64,000 bases of DNA from Owenia fusiformis (taxonomy: Eukaryota > Annelida > Polychaeta > Sabellida > Oweniidae), in the NCBI GenBank assembly GCA_903813345.2, contig CAIIXF020000003.1:6473815-6537814 (forward strand), given 5' to 3'. Of this stretch, positions 30,901-44,062 are shown piece by piece (position 1 is the stretch's first letter; each line of letters begins with the position of its first letter). The position numbers and the translations under genes are program-made. The notes below the pieces were generated by a model. That model did not search any database. It was not told where the DNA came from and worked only from the letters and a program-made list of their open reading frames with translations.

Positions 30901-33900
30901 ATTTCAACCTACCACTAGTCCTAAAACGAGGCTGCGGACACGTTCCCCAATCTCTGGAGAAATATCTGATCCAAATTGCTGTAGAGTCGTTAGGAAGCGT
31001 TTTAGTTTGCTGAGTTGCCTTGCCCCACAGGCAGGGGGGAGCTGCTGCATTGAGGCGGAGTTACCCACCGCAGGCGGGGATGGGGTGCGACCATTCACGC
31101 TACTATGAGGGGAATGAGACCCATTCATTCCTGTAAACACAGAAAATTATTTAACAGTAATGCTCTTACAATAGATTTCAATCAAAATGTAAAGTGTAAA
31201 CATTCTTTAAGCATTAAATCATAATAAATAGTTCTGTTAATGAGACCTTTAAATTTTTTTACACATTTATATGATTCTTAATGTTCATAGATTAAAACGA
31301 TGATTTTATTGTTAAATAAATGTCTCATACAGTACAAATCATAAATAAACAATATGTACAATTAAAAAAACATGACCAATCTATAAATACCTCTAAAAAA
31401 TCGAAGGCCATATTCAGGCATCCTAGTACTTTCCAACCACTTTAATTAATACTCACACAATAATTGTGCAACCTGAGTTCAAATACCACAAAACAAAACT
31501 TATAAAGCCATCAAAATATAGTGAAACTCTGTAAATCCTAAATTGTCTCCAAAAGCCCAATTGAGCCCCAATATTTGCCTAATCTGCTATATATACATGT
31601 GTTAAGGTTGTGAAATGTTGCGGCATATTTCCATATGTGGTTTGCGCTGGCCAGTAAGAGGGCTGGGAAAGGTAATGTTATCACTGGCTGTTGAGAATAA
31701 ACAGGTGCGGAACCCTTACAACTGAACGTTCACGGTCATGTTTTTAATAGCTCAAAAGTGAGGTAAATCGTTACATTAACACGGATTAAAGTAAATAAAC
31801 ATATAGTCAATACCCTAAATTCTACAAAAATGCAAGAAAATTGGGAACTTCATTCAAATTTTAGAGAAAAAAGAGAGAAAAAGCTGAGAATGTTAAAATG
31901 TTCTGATAGATGGCCCACTAGAACAGTACCCTTACAAATTCTATGTATCAAAACATGTTTTCATTGCGTGAAAACACAACCATTGACCATGCAAAATGGG
32001 TGAAACCCCAGATGAAAGCTTCACAAATTATGATTGCATCATCTGAATTTCATGAGAAAATGGAGAGAAGTTTCGAGTAAATATAAGGTGTGTTTGTATC
32101 GGTTGCTAAGGTGATATATCTATATGATCTACTAGTATACTCATACACTCAACAATCCAAACGATTTCAACTATTCCACGAGGGGGTGCACCAGTGTGTT
32201 TCTGCACTTCTAATTCACACATGAATCAATGGGACAACTTGAGCAAAAGACTGTTACAATCCCACAATTCTTAACAACAGCAATACTATTTCAGTAATCT
32301 AATTGGCTCAATCATATCACATGGTTTATTATTCTGACAAAAGAGTGTTTATATATGCACTTTTAAAAACAAAACTGCTCTTCATCTTGGGAATTTATTT
32401 TACTACTACTAGAGCTATGAAAAAACAACAGATTAAGGATAATTTTCGACATTATCTTCAGTTCAATAAAAACGGTTGCAAATGAAATAAAAATGCGAAG
32501 TTACATATTTGAGATAAAGAACCAGGGCTGAGGGATGGTGAATTACGTAGTAATCTAGAATTTATGACGGAACAATTAAGATATGATTTATGCTTCTATT
32601 GTTAATTGCAAAATTATACATTCCAACATAATTCAAATTCTGACATAATAAGTGGAAACATTGACTAATTATTGGCGAGAATTAAAATTATGAGATATAT
32701 GTACAAGTTAATTCCATATCTTTTAAAATAAAATATGATTAAATACTTATTAAGAAGAAATATATTACTTAGAATTATGTATGATTCAGTAATTCAATTC
32801 AATTTGCATTTTATCACTGATTTTTCAAAACAAACAGCAACTAAGAAACATGATTTTAAACAAATGATTATACAGGTTCAATGTTCAACAAACTATAAAA
32901 AAGCAATTTCCTTTCTCGGATCACCCTGATCCTTAAGCACAATTAAATATATATTAAACCAATTATAAAGGTATATCAATTTTATGCATGCTCAGTCAGT
33001 GGAATGCCTAATGTACTGTATAAAAGGTGTTTTCAACTGAAAAGTGTTTTTAACTTTTCATGTTTTGAGTATTATATTTACATACCTTATTGAAATAGAT
33101 TATCATTAAAACACAAACTAATCTAATGAATTGAAATATTTATACATACAACATTCAACGAAACCAACATGTACAGATCATTTCAATTCAAATTGATCAA
33201 AGGACAAACAGCTGAATTCATACAAAATAACTTCAATAATGTCTGTCTGTCATCAAATTTTTGCCTGATTGTTTGTATTTTGCATTGATGATGGAGGGAT
33301 TGTATATTTGTGGTATATATGAGCCAGGTGTTATGATGCTATTCAGTAATATAATATACAAAATAAAACCCGTTCTATTACCATTTTCCATAGTAAAGTA
33401 ATATAATATACTACCTGAGCAATTTACAAGGTTAGCAGCATCGATTTGTATTTTCAAATTTAATCAGTCAGTGTTTTCTCGTTTGATTTATCACTTCAGG
33501 AAATGTTCGTTTAAGATTCATAAAATTATCATTTGAAACAGCAAAGGATGAAATATCAAATAGTAGCTTAGATATGGATTAAAGGATTAAAGTCCTCAAG
33601 TCTATTTGCTCTCCTGGTGTTTACTCGGAGTAATTTATGAATTTAACATCCTTGATTTACTTGCCTAAGGATCAGTTAAGGAATCTATGTTTGCCCAGAA
33701 AACCTTATTGAATATGGATAATTTGATTACGGATTAAGGCTACTTCCCGCTTCTAATATAACTATATATGGTCAAAATTATGCAACATTTTTTGGGGATA
33801 TATATGAAGGTGCAACCAATTTTGGGGGGTTTAAGAAATTAAGAGCATTGCGAGCTTGCCATACCTATTGGTTCCAAGTTTATTGGTACCTTTTCCTCGA

Positions 33901-35344
33901 TTATTTCAATTTTAAATATTGTACAGTGTTATTTTATCTCAAGGTGATATGTAGAAGAACTATGCATAATTTATGTTGTTCTTTGAAATTACCTGAGGCT
34001 AAACCGATAACATTGCTTTACAAGAATGTATTTTGTTGTTTACTTCTTATTTTCTGTTTAAAAAATGATCTGACTTATCTGTCATAATTAACATTAGAGC
34101 TATGTGTAACATATAAAATTACTTGAAGGTTTAGTTCGTTGAACGCTCGTCATAAATGGCACAATAAGTCAATCTACTGTAATATATAGATTAAGAAATA
34201 TGAGCTATGATCATGTGTAGAACACTATCGTATTAATATATAACTGACATCATATGACATCATATGTCAGCAGACAGGCTTTAAATCAGATCAAAAATGC
34301 CAGTAGGAATTGACACCATCTTTCTGATCCTTTAAGTTGTATAATATAATAAAGCGAACAATTCACATTGCGTTAAGGTTTCAATTACAATATATATGCC
34401 TTGATCAGGTGTAGTGAGTCACACGCTAATATTTTCATTTCAAATCTATCATACTCCCAATTAATCGGAGAATTAAAGTATTTAGATAATTCGCAATGCT
34501 GGGGAAAATATGTCTCAGGCACAAATGCTGGCAATGATCCCCTTAAAAAACAATTCAAACGTCTAACAAATGTTATATTATCCTCGGAAAAACAGATAAT
34601 TTGGGAAACTTTAATGCATTTTATGATTTTAACATTATTCTATGTTGAACGTTTTCTATTATTATTGCTAAATATGAATGGAAATAAAATCGGGAAAATG
34701 TGACGATCGAGAAATAGTCTAAGGGTGTGAGAATAAGAGCCATGCAGCCAATAGCTTTCTTCAGAGCCTAGCTAATCCATCAATTGTTTTTTATTCTATT
34801 TTTGAATTGGGAACTTAGTTCTAATCCAGCATATGTTAGGCTCACTCCTCGCCTTTTACAGACTTGTTGTTGAAGGTTTTAATCATTTTAAAAGTTCACC
34901 ATGATTTCTTTTGTTTAATTTAATTGTGATTTTATCCCAAATTTCTCTCACACAGACAGAGCTTTTTGTCATATCTTTTCCCATATTTTTTCTAAATTGT
35001 GAATCTATACAATTTTAAGTTCACATGATATTTGAATTTTCTCTTGGCACAGTCTTCTATGATCCACTGAGTTATCTATTCAAACCCATGACCATTATGT
35101 AATATCTATGACCATTATCATATAATACCTATAACCATTATGTAATACTCCTATGACCATTATATTATACCTATGACCATTAATCATATAATAACTACAA
35201 GTCACTTACCTGAATTGCTACTGCCTGTGGATAGAGATCGTGTCATTTGGCCCATAGATGGCGCAAGAGAGGTGGCTGGGGATGCCGCAGTCGTACTTGC
35301 GTTCTTAGTGTCGGGAGAGTCGGGCATACTCGAATCACGGTAAT
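24631..35344 (-). CDS. MTG/ETO family transcriptional corepressor (CBFA2T/Nervy orthologue), eight coding exons, 5' end missing
   Basis: Exons, 5' to 3' on the minus strand: 35344-35210, 31130-30913, 28906-28817, 28123-27679, 27355-27285, 26208-25995, 25834-25647, 24990-24631. Together they give 572 aa plus stop after a split codon, with phases agreeing at every junction. Domains by residue from the first full codon: Ser/Thr/Pro-rich 1-75; NHR1/TAFH about 78-170 ([34 protein letters not shown]); a linker with [16 protein letters not shown] and an [10 protein letters not shown] stretch; NHR2 about 305-360, the oligomerisation helix; NHR3 about 385-450; MYND zinc finger about 455-491. In animals these proteins bridge DNA-bound factors to NCoR/SMRT, SIN3 and histone deacetylases; NHR1 binds E-proteins, NHR2 tetramerises and MYND binds NCoR/SMRT. 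The first residues ([11 protein letters not shown]) match the start of exon 2 in vertebrate genes, so only a short 5' coding exon is lacking. Confidence 0.95.
25647..25834 (-). CDS. MTG/ETO exon: NHR3
   Basis: Acceptor TTTCTTCAG, donor GTATTT. Encodes [19 protein letters not shown], then a long charged helix and INQQEESNE leading into the MYND exon. Predicted coiled coil, as in the family. Confidence 0.94.
25995..26208 (-). CDS. MTG/ETO exon: NHR2, second part
   Basis: Acceptor ACTTTTAG, donor GTAACC. Begins [19 protein letters not shown], the core of the oligomerising helix, and continues with charged helix to CEVKRRAG. The loop between NHR2 and NHR3 is shorter than in vertebrate proteins. 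Confidence 0.93.
27285..27355 (-). CDS. MTG/ETO exon: NHR2, first part (71 nt)
   Basis: Acceptor TTACTTGCAG, donor GTAAGT. Encodes [18 protein letters not shown] and KHVDT. A small exon recognised by its W-K-H motif immediately before the NHR2 helix. Confidence 0.88.
27679..28123 (-). CDS. MTG/ETO exon: end of NHR1 and linker
   Basis: Acceptor GTACTTTCAG, donor GTGAGT. Encodes [19 protein letters not shown] (end of TAFH), then [17 protein letters not shown] and an Arg/Glu-rich [20 protein letters not shown] stretch unlike the His/Pro-rich linker of vertebrates. Confidence 0.94.
28140..28390. repeat. 26-bp-type minisatellite beside an MTG/ETO acceptor
   Basis: About 9 imperfect copies of acatgggtgcatattaagtt(a), beginning only about 17 nt on the intron side of the exon edge at 28123. 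Later units drift to 'catatgggcacatagtg'. Confidence 0.88.
28391..28816 (-). other. Rest of MTG/ETO intron
   Basis: AT-rich intron sequence; nothing else recognised. Confidence 0.6.
28817..28906 (-). CDS. MTG/ETO exon: NHR1/TAFH middle (90 nt)
   Basis: Acceptor CCTTTTCAG, donor GTAAGT, 30 codons in phase 0: [19 protein letters not shown] then [11 protein letters not shown]. This is the most conserved part of the TAFH domain. Confidence 0.96.
28907..30912 (-). other. MTG/ETO intron of 2.0 kb
   Basis: No exon or clear repeat. A 12-base G run lies at 29509-29520. Confidence 0.6.
30913..31130 (-). CDS. MTG/ETO exon: Ser/Pro-rich region and start of NHR1
   Basis: Acceptor TGTTTACAG, donor GTAGGT. 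Encodes [19 protein letters not shown], then [19 protein letters not shown] and [11 protein letters not shown], joining directly to the next exon's NSHLSIEEF. Confidence 0.95.
31131..35209 (-). other. MTG/ETO intron of 4.1 kb
   Basis: No coding exon recognised. A small near-palindrome, CATATGA-ca-TCATATG, lies at 34249-34264 within CTGACAT...ATGTCAG. Otherwise unremarkable AT-rich sequence up to the repeat at 35082. Confidence 0.55.
35082..35190. repeat. Short tandem repeat ctatgaccattatgtaatac next to an MTG/ETO donor
   Basis: Five imperfect copies of about 22 bp, ending about 20 nt from the exon edge at 35210. Confidence 0.8.
35210..35344 (-). CDS. MTG/ETO exon: N-terminal Ser/Thr-rich segment
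   Basis: Acceptor GTATTTTCAG, donor GTAAGT. Encodes [17 protein letters not shown] and on to [12 protein letters not shown]. The S-MPDSP motif matches the N-terminal region shared by vertebrate MTG proteins. The first two bases complete a codon begun in an upstream exon. Confidence 0.9.
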
Positions 35345-35397
35345 CTGAAAATACAGAAATATCCAGATTAAGAAAAGTTTGTGTTATAGACTCTGTT

Positions 35398-35428
35398 TTA
35401 GCTATTGCTATTGCTATTGCTATTGGGT
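35398..35428. repeat. (TTGCTA)n simple repeat
   Basis: Four copies of the hexamer gctatt, just upstream (on the gene strand) of the exon at 35344. Confidence 0.85.
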
Positions 35429-35465
35429 TTACTATTCCAAAATTTGCAGAATAAGTGTATATCTC

Positions 35466-35562
35466 TATTCATATATCATTTCCCTCCTCTCAATTATGTA
35501 CCATTTCCATCTTCTCAATTATGTACCATTTCCATCTTCTCAATTATGTACCATTTCCCTAT
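35466..35562. repeat. 25-bp tandem repeat ctcaattatgtaccatttccatctt
   Basis: Four copies, about 120 nt outside the exon at 35344-35210. Confidence 0.88.
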
Positions 35563-38500
35563 ATGGGATTATAGCAATGAATGTATCTGTATGTCCACTT
35601 TCAATAACTGTTAAAACAAGCCTAATGCCATTTATATCAAAAAATACAAATCAAATAGAGCAAAGACAGTAGAATTTGCTATATATTATCTTCATTTTAT
35701 ACTAATATGCAATTTTTGCAATCAAAATAATCCTAGTGTATCTTTTAATCAAAACTCTTAATAATCTCATATATATTTCTCGATTCATTTTTAGCCCTCT
35801 AAGAAATATGTAGCCTTTAAAATGATATATAGCCTTCTAAGTGATATAATATAGCCTGCTCTCATAATATATTTCCTTCCAAGTTATATAATACATACAT
35901 ATCATGCTATAATTAATTGTTCCTATTATTATATCCTATTAGTAGAAGCTGCAGTAGAATTCTCCCCTACCTTGGTGTTGCTTTAATAGCTCATGAATGT
36001 GAAACTGAAATTAAAGTTTCTTTTTTGTTGTTCTAACAAATGTGTTGCGATGCTGGATATGCTTTTCCCCATCTGTCTCTGTATCTATTGTTTTAACCTT
36101 TAAACTCGCATAAGGCTTTTAAATCACACATAAAATCATACTGGAAATTTTAGATAGGGGTGCTATGCAAGTTGAAAGGCTCAAACAGCAGATTGCAAAT
36201 TTTTGATAGATGTTATTGATCAATTGGAATCAACCTGGCTTTTGTTTTAAAAAGGAAAATTTAAATATTATAAAGAGGTTGGTTGGGTTATCAAAGCAAG
36301 CTGCTCACTGCAAACTGCTGGTCTCCCTGGCAATAAACTATCACAAAATAAAAACATTTATACATCTACGGGTGCAATATAGAATATTTTTGCAATATAT
36401 ATTAGACACAGGTTGAAACTCTATGCTCTAAAATATACAGGAAATTCTGAAAATCATCTACTTTGTCTGTAATTTAGACAATATTGTGTAATTTGATGAA
36501 AGTTGATTTAGAATATATTTCAGAATAGCTCTTCTGCCATTAGTAGGTAAAAATCTGCTGTTTCATCTGCACTAAAATCTGCCTCTAAATCATTTATGTT
36601 TTATTACAGTAAATGGCTTTTTAAATTACATGTTGTATTATTTTGTTCATATTTCTTACTACCCCTATCTCCTTAACATATATTTTATATCATTTACTAA
36701 AAAATTAATTATCATAACTCTCAAGTATATGGCCCTAAATGAGACAATAAAATACATATTTTGAAGACAAAACTGACTGATCATTGAGTTTTGAAATAAA
36801 AAGAACCTGCATATATATTTCTACTATGCTCATGTATCCCTCATGTTTAGATACACCCCCTTTATCCCTACACTGACCTTATTGTCCAGTATAATACTAC
36901 ACTTCTACTCTGACCTTATTATCTAGTATAATACTTTAATACTATACTGACCTAATTGTCTAATAAAATGCTTTAATATTACCCTTTGGAATAAACAGAT
37001 TATTCTGTAATAGAGATTGTACCAAATCAGAGAGCTCTGCAGAGCAACACCCTTATGTTTCCATATAAGGACAAGAACTATATTTGAGCGATTATGGGTT
37101 GGCTCAGGAAAATCTGTCGCATAGAGAGTATGAAATAAACTCAATGATTCTTGCAAAAGGGTATTCAATTCCAGCCATTAGTCTGAGCAAAGGCAAGAAA
37201 CTGTTATCAGATGAAACTGGAGTATTATTTTTCTGCTATACCCTTTTAAATCATTTGATTTTGCATCTTTATAAACCTCTGAGGATAACTCTGATCAAGG
37301 CTTGTTTAAAAAAAAATTCACTGACAATGAAACTTGAAACATGTGTTATGATTAGCATCATATACTAAATAATGCATTTAAAAAGCATCAAACTAAATGA
37401 ATAATTTATATGAATAAAACGGCTCCCCTTAAATCATTAGTTATCTAAATACTGACAGTTTAAAGCATATTATATGACAAATAATATAAAGGGATCTTTT
37501 CAAAATAATTCGGAACCAACCACAAAATGTCTTTTTATGAAGCATGCAGCCAGCCACTCACTGCCATTATTATAAAATGGAGTAGAGAATAAATGACATC
37601 ATAACTGTTTACATATTTTTGTAAATTCCTCCAAATGTCATTGTGCTATTAACCATGATAAACTAGAATTAGATCAATGAAGTGTTTTCGTTTTTCCAGG
37701 GTCTTGTTCCGCAAATTCCAAGACAAAGCATTGAGCTCAGCTGCATGAAGTAATCACAGTCAATAGACACCATAATCTTGCAGACGGACAATTTCAATCG
37801 ATCAAATAAAAAATGAATTTTCTTGCAAAAAATTGAAACAAGTATCTCATTTTTTGGCATTTCTATACAATTCAGAATATGATCTTCAAAATTGTCTAAA
37901 AATTTTATTGAAAATTTCAATATTTTGGGGTGGATTTTTGAATAAAAACCTACACCGTCAGAAATTTGTCAAGGGTGATTCAATAGAATTGTTTCATTAA
38001 TAGTCGACATTTGGTGGTAACTCGTTCTTTTGTTTTTCCAAATTATTTTCATCATAATATCACCTGCTACTAGAGCTCAGCTGTTTGCAAACTATAAGAG
38101 AAAATTGATCCCAAATTTTCTTTAGATTGATAGACTAAGCATTAAAAAATAACAGACTCTACTAAAACACTGAAGGATTGAGTCTTTTATCCTTTATTGC
38201 AATTCACATATTGTGGTTTGCGCTTTATGTATAGTTATTTCTGATTGAATAGAATTTATGTCAATGCAGATGTATTTTGATATCTATATTAACAGAGGGC
38301 TGCCTATTGGCAATTTCTTTGTCGAAAAAACTCAAGAATAACAAAGTACACAAGTTGGTGAAAACAAATATGGTTAAGAACGGTTAGGAACATTTTAACA
38401 TCTCTAAATATATAAACCAAAGTTAGAACTAGTTAATATAGCATTTCATATAAAACCTACAAAAACAAAGTAGGAGTTCCCAAAGGCATTGCAGAAAATT

Positions 38501-40100
38501 CCTATAATGACATGTTTTCATTGAGGTCATACGTTTCCATTGTTAAATACAACAAAAATATGAGAAATTGCCATGGAGTTCAAACAGTCAAATCTTAGAT
38601 TGCATAACGCAAACCAGAAAATCAAATACTTCATTCAATTTTTAATGAGTAAACTTGAATAGTCAGTGACATTTAGAATGTATGTTTGGCTTCGCTGTCA
38701 GGCAGTCTTGTGTTATCTGCAAGTAGCCAGCTAACTCCCAATGTACTCTACAGGAAAATATACTTCCTCTCTAGAATGAACCCATCTATTATGACAAGTC
38801 CCTTGAAATACAAATCCATAAATTCTTAGGTGAAATTTCAAAGAAGCTACCATGTTGGTGAATTTTTGTTAATTATGAGATCGTGGCTGTTGTAGGCTCT
38901 GGTTTATCTTGCCAATTCAACGCTTTCTTGGAAGTAGTGAGGAATAGTAGGGTTTCTGGGATGCGAGGACGTGGTCGGGAGAATCTGGTGGAAGTTTCTG
39001 ATATGACAAGAATGTTGCTAGGTTCAGTAATAGATTTAACCTGATGAGACCTAATTAACTATCTTCTTTACACATCTGCCTGCTTTAATTACCACCCTCC
39101 CCAACACTCCCAACACTTTGTCTGCAATCTGCCTTTTCCTCGTAAATCACAATAGAAACCCCTATTGGAATAATCAATCTGTGTGCTTGATTAGAGAATA
39201 TTGGCACATTCAACACCTGCCTTGAGTAAGGAACAATCATTTTTTCTTGAATGGGGAAATTTGAAAAACAAAAGAGCATCTGCTTTTATATTAATAGAAG
39301 TTGCAAATATACCAAAGTTGCATCTTTCTACACACACTGGCGCCAACGCAATCTGCCTTTCAGAACAAAAACATATTTCCATGTGCCATATTTCTGATAT
39401 TCAAGATAGAATAACCGAAGCAGATCTTATTGAGCATCACAAACATGATAGCGTTGAAATACTGAATATTTAATATGTTAATTGATTTCCATAAAAACTT
39501 CAAAAGATTTGCAGATATTGTGTTCTGCTGTTGGAATTTCATACATTTTTCATTTGATGATGTTTTACATCTTCCCTATTATATTTCTGTTCATTTTTTG
39601 AAAAATTACTGTTTTCTGTTCGAATAAAACACTTGAAAAATGGTTAATACTTTGCATAATATAGACATCAATTCTTTTTTGTATACCAGCATTTTTCCCA
39701 GTTGACACCTGTTCTTCCATGTTCTTGAAATTTCCTCACTTATTCAAATGAACTATAAAAATAAAACAAATTACAAAAATATGCTGCAAATTGATATCAA
39801 ATTGCATAAAAAGCAAATGAAAAAGAAGTTTGATTGACAAGGGATTTTGATTGACAGGTGACTGATTGCTAATTACATATATATTGTATATCAAGACAAA
39901 AAAAGTGATCGATCAGAGTTTAATTGATAATTGATTAATGAAATCAAAGGCATCAGAATCAATGAACAGATAACTAATCATATTGAGAAAAAATAAAATC
40001 AATTAAAAACTGATGAATGAACATACAATCAATAAATCAATTATAATATAAAATAGTAGCTTGCTGATTGATCAATAGAACAAGACAGGCAAACATCAGC
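35563..40100. other. Non-coding, probable MTG/ETO 5' intron or upstream DNA
   Basis: No exon supported. A loose repeat of ctgaccttattgtccagtataatac occurs about three times at 36865-36980. Open frames in this stretch are short and show no recognised motif. Confidence 0.45.
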
Positions 40101-40115
40101 TAGTTTCTTAAGATT

Positions 40116-40290
40116 GATGACATATGAATATTATACATAACTGTTTACAAATATGTAACTCGTACAAATATAATACATAACTGTTTACAAATATGTAACT
40201 CATACAAATATAATACATAACTGTTTACAAATATGTAACTCGTACAAATATAATACATAACTGTTTACAAATATGTAACTCATACAAATG
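40116..40290. repeat. 43-bp tandem repeat, four copies
   Basis: Units aatataatacataactgttt-acaaatatgtaactcgtac alternate cgtac and catac, so a two-unit block was copied. Confidence 0.92.
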
Positions 40291-41760
40291 CCTGCTTGAT
40301 GTAAAAATAGCTTTATTTAAATTGTAATATGTATAATAAAAATGAAAAGCTTTATCTTAAAAATCAAGCTCTTCATAAATAAAGTATTTACAATTTCCTA
40401 ATGAAAACCATAATTACTAAAACTATACATGAACATGTAGCAAGCTGACTACCATAGCTTTTTTAAGATGTAATAAAGTGAGAATTATAGTTGTATATGA
40501 TTACAAGACTAAACTCAGAAGGTATAATACGAATACATCGAATAGAGTTGATGAGGCACATTTGGGGCTTCCTAAGTCTGCTTTATGACCACTAGAATCC
40601 TTACAAATCACACATAGAGGATCATGGGATTAATCACCATGGCAACCATGACAGGAAAGCTTATCAATATTTCATGGATGACGCAAATATTGTCAAATGA
40701 AACATTCAACCACATGACTCTGATATCATAATTTTTGTCTAACAAAACAAATAAACAAACAAACAAAACAAACAAAATTTCAACTGAGCCCTTAATTCTT
40801 TCAAGTCTTTCACCCACCTTTGTGTCCCTTCCCTCACCCTCAGCACCTCAACAAACATTCTCTCCCTTTAGGCTACATACCAGGAAAAGGCAAATGTAAT
40901 CAGTTGTGTTTGTGACCCAGGTGGTGGTATCGGATTTAGTGATGAAATTGTCAATCTATTCTATTGCACCATTCTCCAAAGCTCAATTGATGGTGGAATT
41001 CTGGGAATTAACTGACATACGATAACCTCACCTTCCTGAATATAGTCGCGGTTTATTTTCAAATCAACAAGAGAACCAAACAATGAAACACAAAATAGTT
41101 TAGATAAACGTGTAGACCATATTCTGAATTTGATAAAAATGTGAAGAACTTGGAAACTTTAACCAAATTTATCAGAGAAAATTGATCAAATGTGACGATG
41201 ATCAGAACTCCGTCTGCAAGAATTATAGTAAGATCAGCTGGTCCTTCAATCTATGATATCAGTGATCAGTGGTAGAATGACACCTCTCTAGCCCACACTA
41301 CAGCTAAGAATAACCCCCATTCACTTTCCAAGGTTTCATCAAATCATTTCATATCATGTCTGTGAAATCAAAGATGAATAGGAACCTCAGCAAAGTAAAA
41401 TATTTATAACATTGTCTTCAATCTGAAAATACAATTACAAGAGATAACCACAAAATGAAAATAATTCAAATGTAAAAAAGTAAACCGAGGAGTACCAAGT
41501 GAACCTTCCTCTAAATTGGAACAAAATCAGGAATTGAACCAATGATGATTTAATTTTCCAGTATCTATATCAAATAGGATTTTCTAGTTGACTAACAAAA
41601 GTCACATCTGGTCTCAAAATAAAGTAATTTGCCACGCTTGTTTTCTCTATATCCAGGAGGATTTTCCTACCAATATATGTACAAGACTAATTTACCAGAA
41701 AACTGTCTGAAATTGTCACCTTACTGAATGAATGGATGATCAACTGTTATATAAATGCTT
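40291..41760. other. Non-coding AT-rich DNA
   Basis: Contains a short (CAAA)n run at about 40741-40778. No exon or further element recognised. Confidence 0.5.
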
Positions 41761-41764
41761 GAAT

Positions 41765-42005
41765 TGATCAAGTAGAAATGTTTGATTTGATCTAATTAAA
41801 ATGTTTGATTTGATCTAATTAAAATGTTTGATTTGATCTAATTGTAATGTTTGATTTGATCTAATTAAATGTTTGATTTAATCTATTAGAAATGTTTGAT
41901 TTGATCTAATTAAAATGTTTGATTTGATCTAATTAAAATGTTTGATTTGATCTAATTGCAATGTTTGATTTGATCTAATTAAAATGTTTGATTTGATCTA
42001 AAAGC
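41765..42005. repeat. 23-bp tandem repeat aatgtttgatttgatctaatta
   Basis: Ten to eleven copies with few variants, mainly (a/g/c)aatgtttgatttgatcta. The variants aattgtaatg and aattgcaatg recur. Confidence 0.93.
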
Positions 42006-42964
42006 GATTTAAGTTTTATATGGTTCTTCTACGCAGTTATATATTTTCAAAAATTTACTTTTAAATATCGATTCAATGAGTGTTTCATTTTACTTTGTCA
42101 TGATACTGATACCCATAAAAGCATAGTGACAGTAACCACATCAAATATAAGCCTAAATGCAATATGCAACGGGAGATAGCCTGGAACAATCCAGAACACA
42201 TAAACAAATGAAGTAGTAAGACAACTGAGAGAGTGGTACAACTAAACTCTAAACCACCAACTATGACCTGGATAATGTATCCATCCAACTTGTTGCAAAA
42301 ATGTGGAGTGTTTTCCAAATATACAACTTTACAAGAGTCTTGGGCAATTCCCAGCCCTGATAAACATTTACCTTAGATATGCATAATATTTCAGTGTGAA
42401 TTCTGGTTTGAAAAACAATATTTGTTACGTATGAAGGGATATTGGAACCTACTTAGAATGCTTTAGTTTTTGTGTCATTTTTATCTAAAACACAAGACAG
42501 AATCATCCCACCCAAACTTGGAAATTTCTAAAATGTTTCCTCGAAATAAAGACGGGCCAGTTTACAGAAATAAGAACTTTTGTTATACCACACTTGACGA
42601 CAAACCAAGAAATATCCTTTGCAATTACATATCTCGCATCCATTCGCTTAATAGTATATGGGCTTTTATTGTTAGTTTGCATTCAGCCTCTATACACAAG
42701 GTAACCCAGAAAATTCTCCTTGAAACGCTCAGTTACTCATCACATCTTTCTGTTTGCAACTTAGCAATATATCGTTTCTACAAGAAAGAAAACTGATAGA
42801 GGGCATTCTTTCCACTCGTTTGGTTTTGCTTCTTAAAAGAGAGCTTCATCAAGCTTATGTATTAGGTTTTGACACTCAGTGTAGATATAAGGCCAAGATA
42901 TCTCAAAATGCATTGTTCCAATTGTATACTGATATCTAGACATATATTCTTAATACATATATGG
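42006..42964. other. Non-coding DNA with a dispersed 'aaaagagagcttc' word
   Basis: A 108-codon open frame at 42470-42796 has no recognised motif. The word tgcttcttaaaagagagctt at about 42828-42847 recurs elsewhere in the window. Confidence 0.4.
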
Positions 42965-43144
42965 CAGGCCCATAGCCAGGGGGGGGGGGGGGGCAAAAAT
43001 TCTTTCAAAATCATGCAGTTTTTCACCATTCTGAGCACTTCTCAAGTGATTTTAGCCATATTTGGGCAAAAATTGTCAAATGTGAACCCCCCTGGAAATT
43101 TTTGAAAAATGAAGCCCCCTTGGCAAATCCTGGCTACGGGCCTG
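42965..43144 (+). mobile_element. 180-bp inverted-repeat element (CAGGCCCGTAGCCAGG family), copy 1
   Basis: Starts CAGGCCCATAGCCAGG followed by a 15-base G run, ends CCTGGCTACGGGCCTG. Its interior (tttcaaaatcatgcag, tttcaccattctgagcac, caaatgtgaaccccc) matches the copy at 61086-61265 in the opposite orientation; both are 180 bp. Non-autonomous DNA transposon; no clear target duplication here. Confidence 0.88.
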
Positions 43145-43964
43145 TATGAGTTATAGACCACTCAGTCAAGAATCTTTTGTATATAAATATAACATACTTA
43201 TATTAAATCAAAATGAGAGCCATAGCTAACTTTATAAAGTAGGTCCCCCTTCTAAGAATTCATCGGATAGTAAAATAGGGATACAAAATTCCCATAAAAT
43301 AGGGGCACTATAAGATAGTGAAATGGGGGTACTTTATAATGTAACAGATGCCTTCCTATAAAATTAATCCCAAACTAAATTACAAGATAATTTGAACAAT
43401 TGTTATACCACCAAATTTATATAATGCGTATATATTAAGAATGTTTCAAACATTGACAAAATCTCCTTTCATTTGTTAAAATCACTTTGAACAATCTTCA
43501 TCTTGAAGGATGCAACAAACTTGAAGGATCCATGCAATAATATAATTCAAAACATTATGAAAAGGGTATTTATTTTAGTAATATATGACTTTCATAAGTT
43601 ACATGACACATGTCGGATTGTCTCTGAAAATTTTTCCAAGACATACTGGTATATAATATATACAGTACTGTAATTTGATAGACATTGTTACCTTTCACAA
43701 AGTTTGATCAGAAAGCTGAATGAGAAAAATAACATAAGATGAAATGATGAAAACCAAAAACTTAATTAGGTCTGCTCACCAATATCATTTGCTTGAATTG
43801 CATTAAATATTTCATAATGGCGATGTTTTTAGGAAAAAAGAAATTGAGACCTAAAATTTTTTCCTCTGCCACATTAAAGAAGATATCAGAAGAAAAATTC
43901 ATTTTATTCATTATCTTTTTTATATAAATAAAAAATTGAAAAACCCTAAAATATAAAATAGAGT

Positions 43965-44062
43965 TTTAAGGCCAGTAATTCTAGCCACATTTTGAATTTA
44001 AAGGCCAGGTTATCTGTCCACATTTTGAATTTTAAGGCCAGGTTATCTGTCCACATTTTGGG
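43965..44062. repeat. Short tandem repeat ttaaggccaggttatctgtccacatttt
   Basis: Three copies of about 35 bp. Confidence 0.82.

Noticed and set aside
42470-42796. 108-codon plus-strand frame
   Set aside because: No recognised motif, no splice partners, and flanked by repeats; length is within chance for 64 kb.
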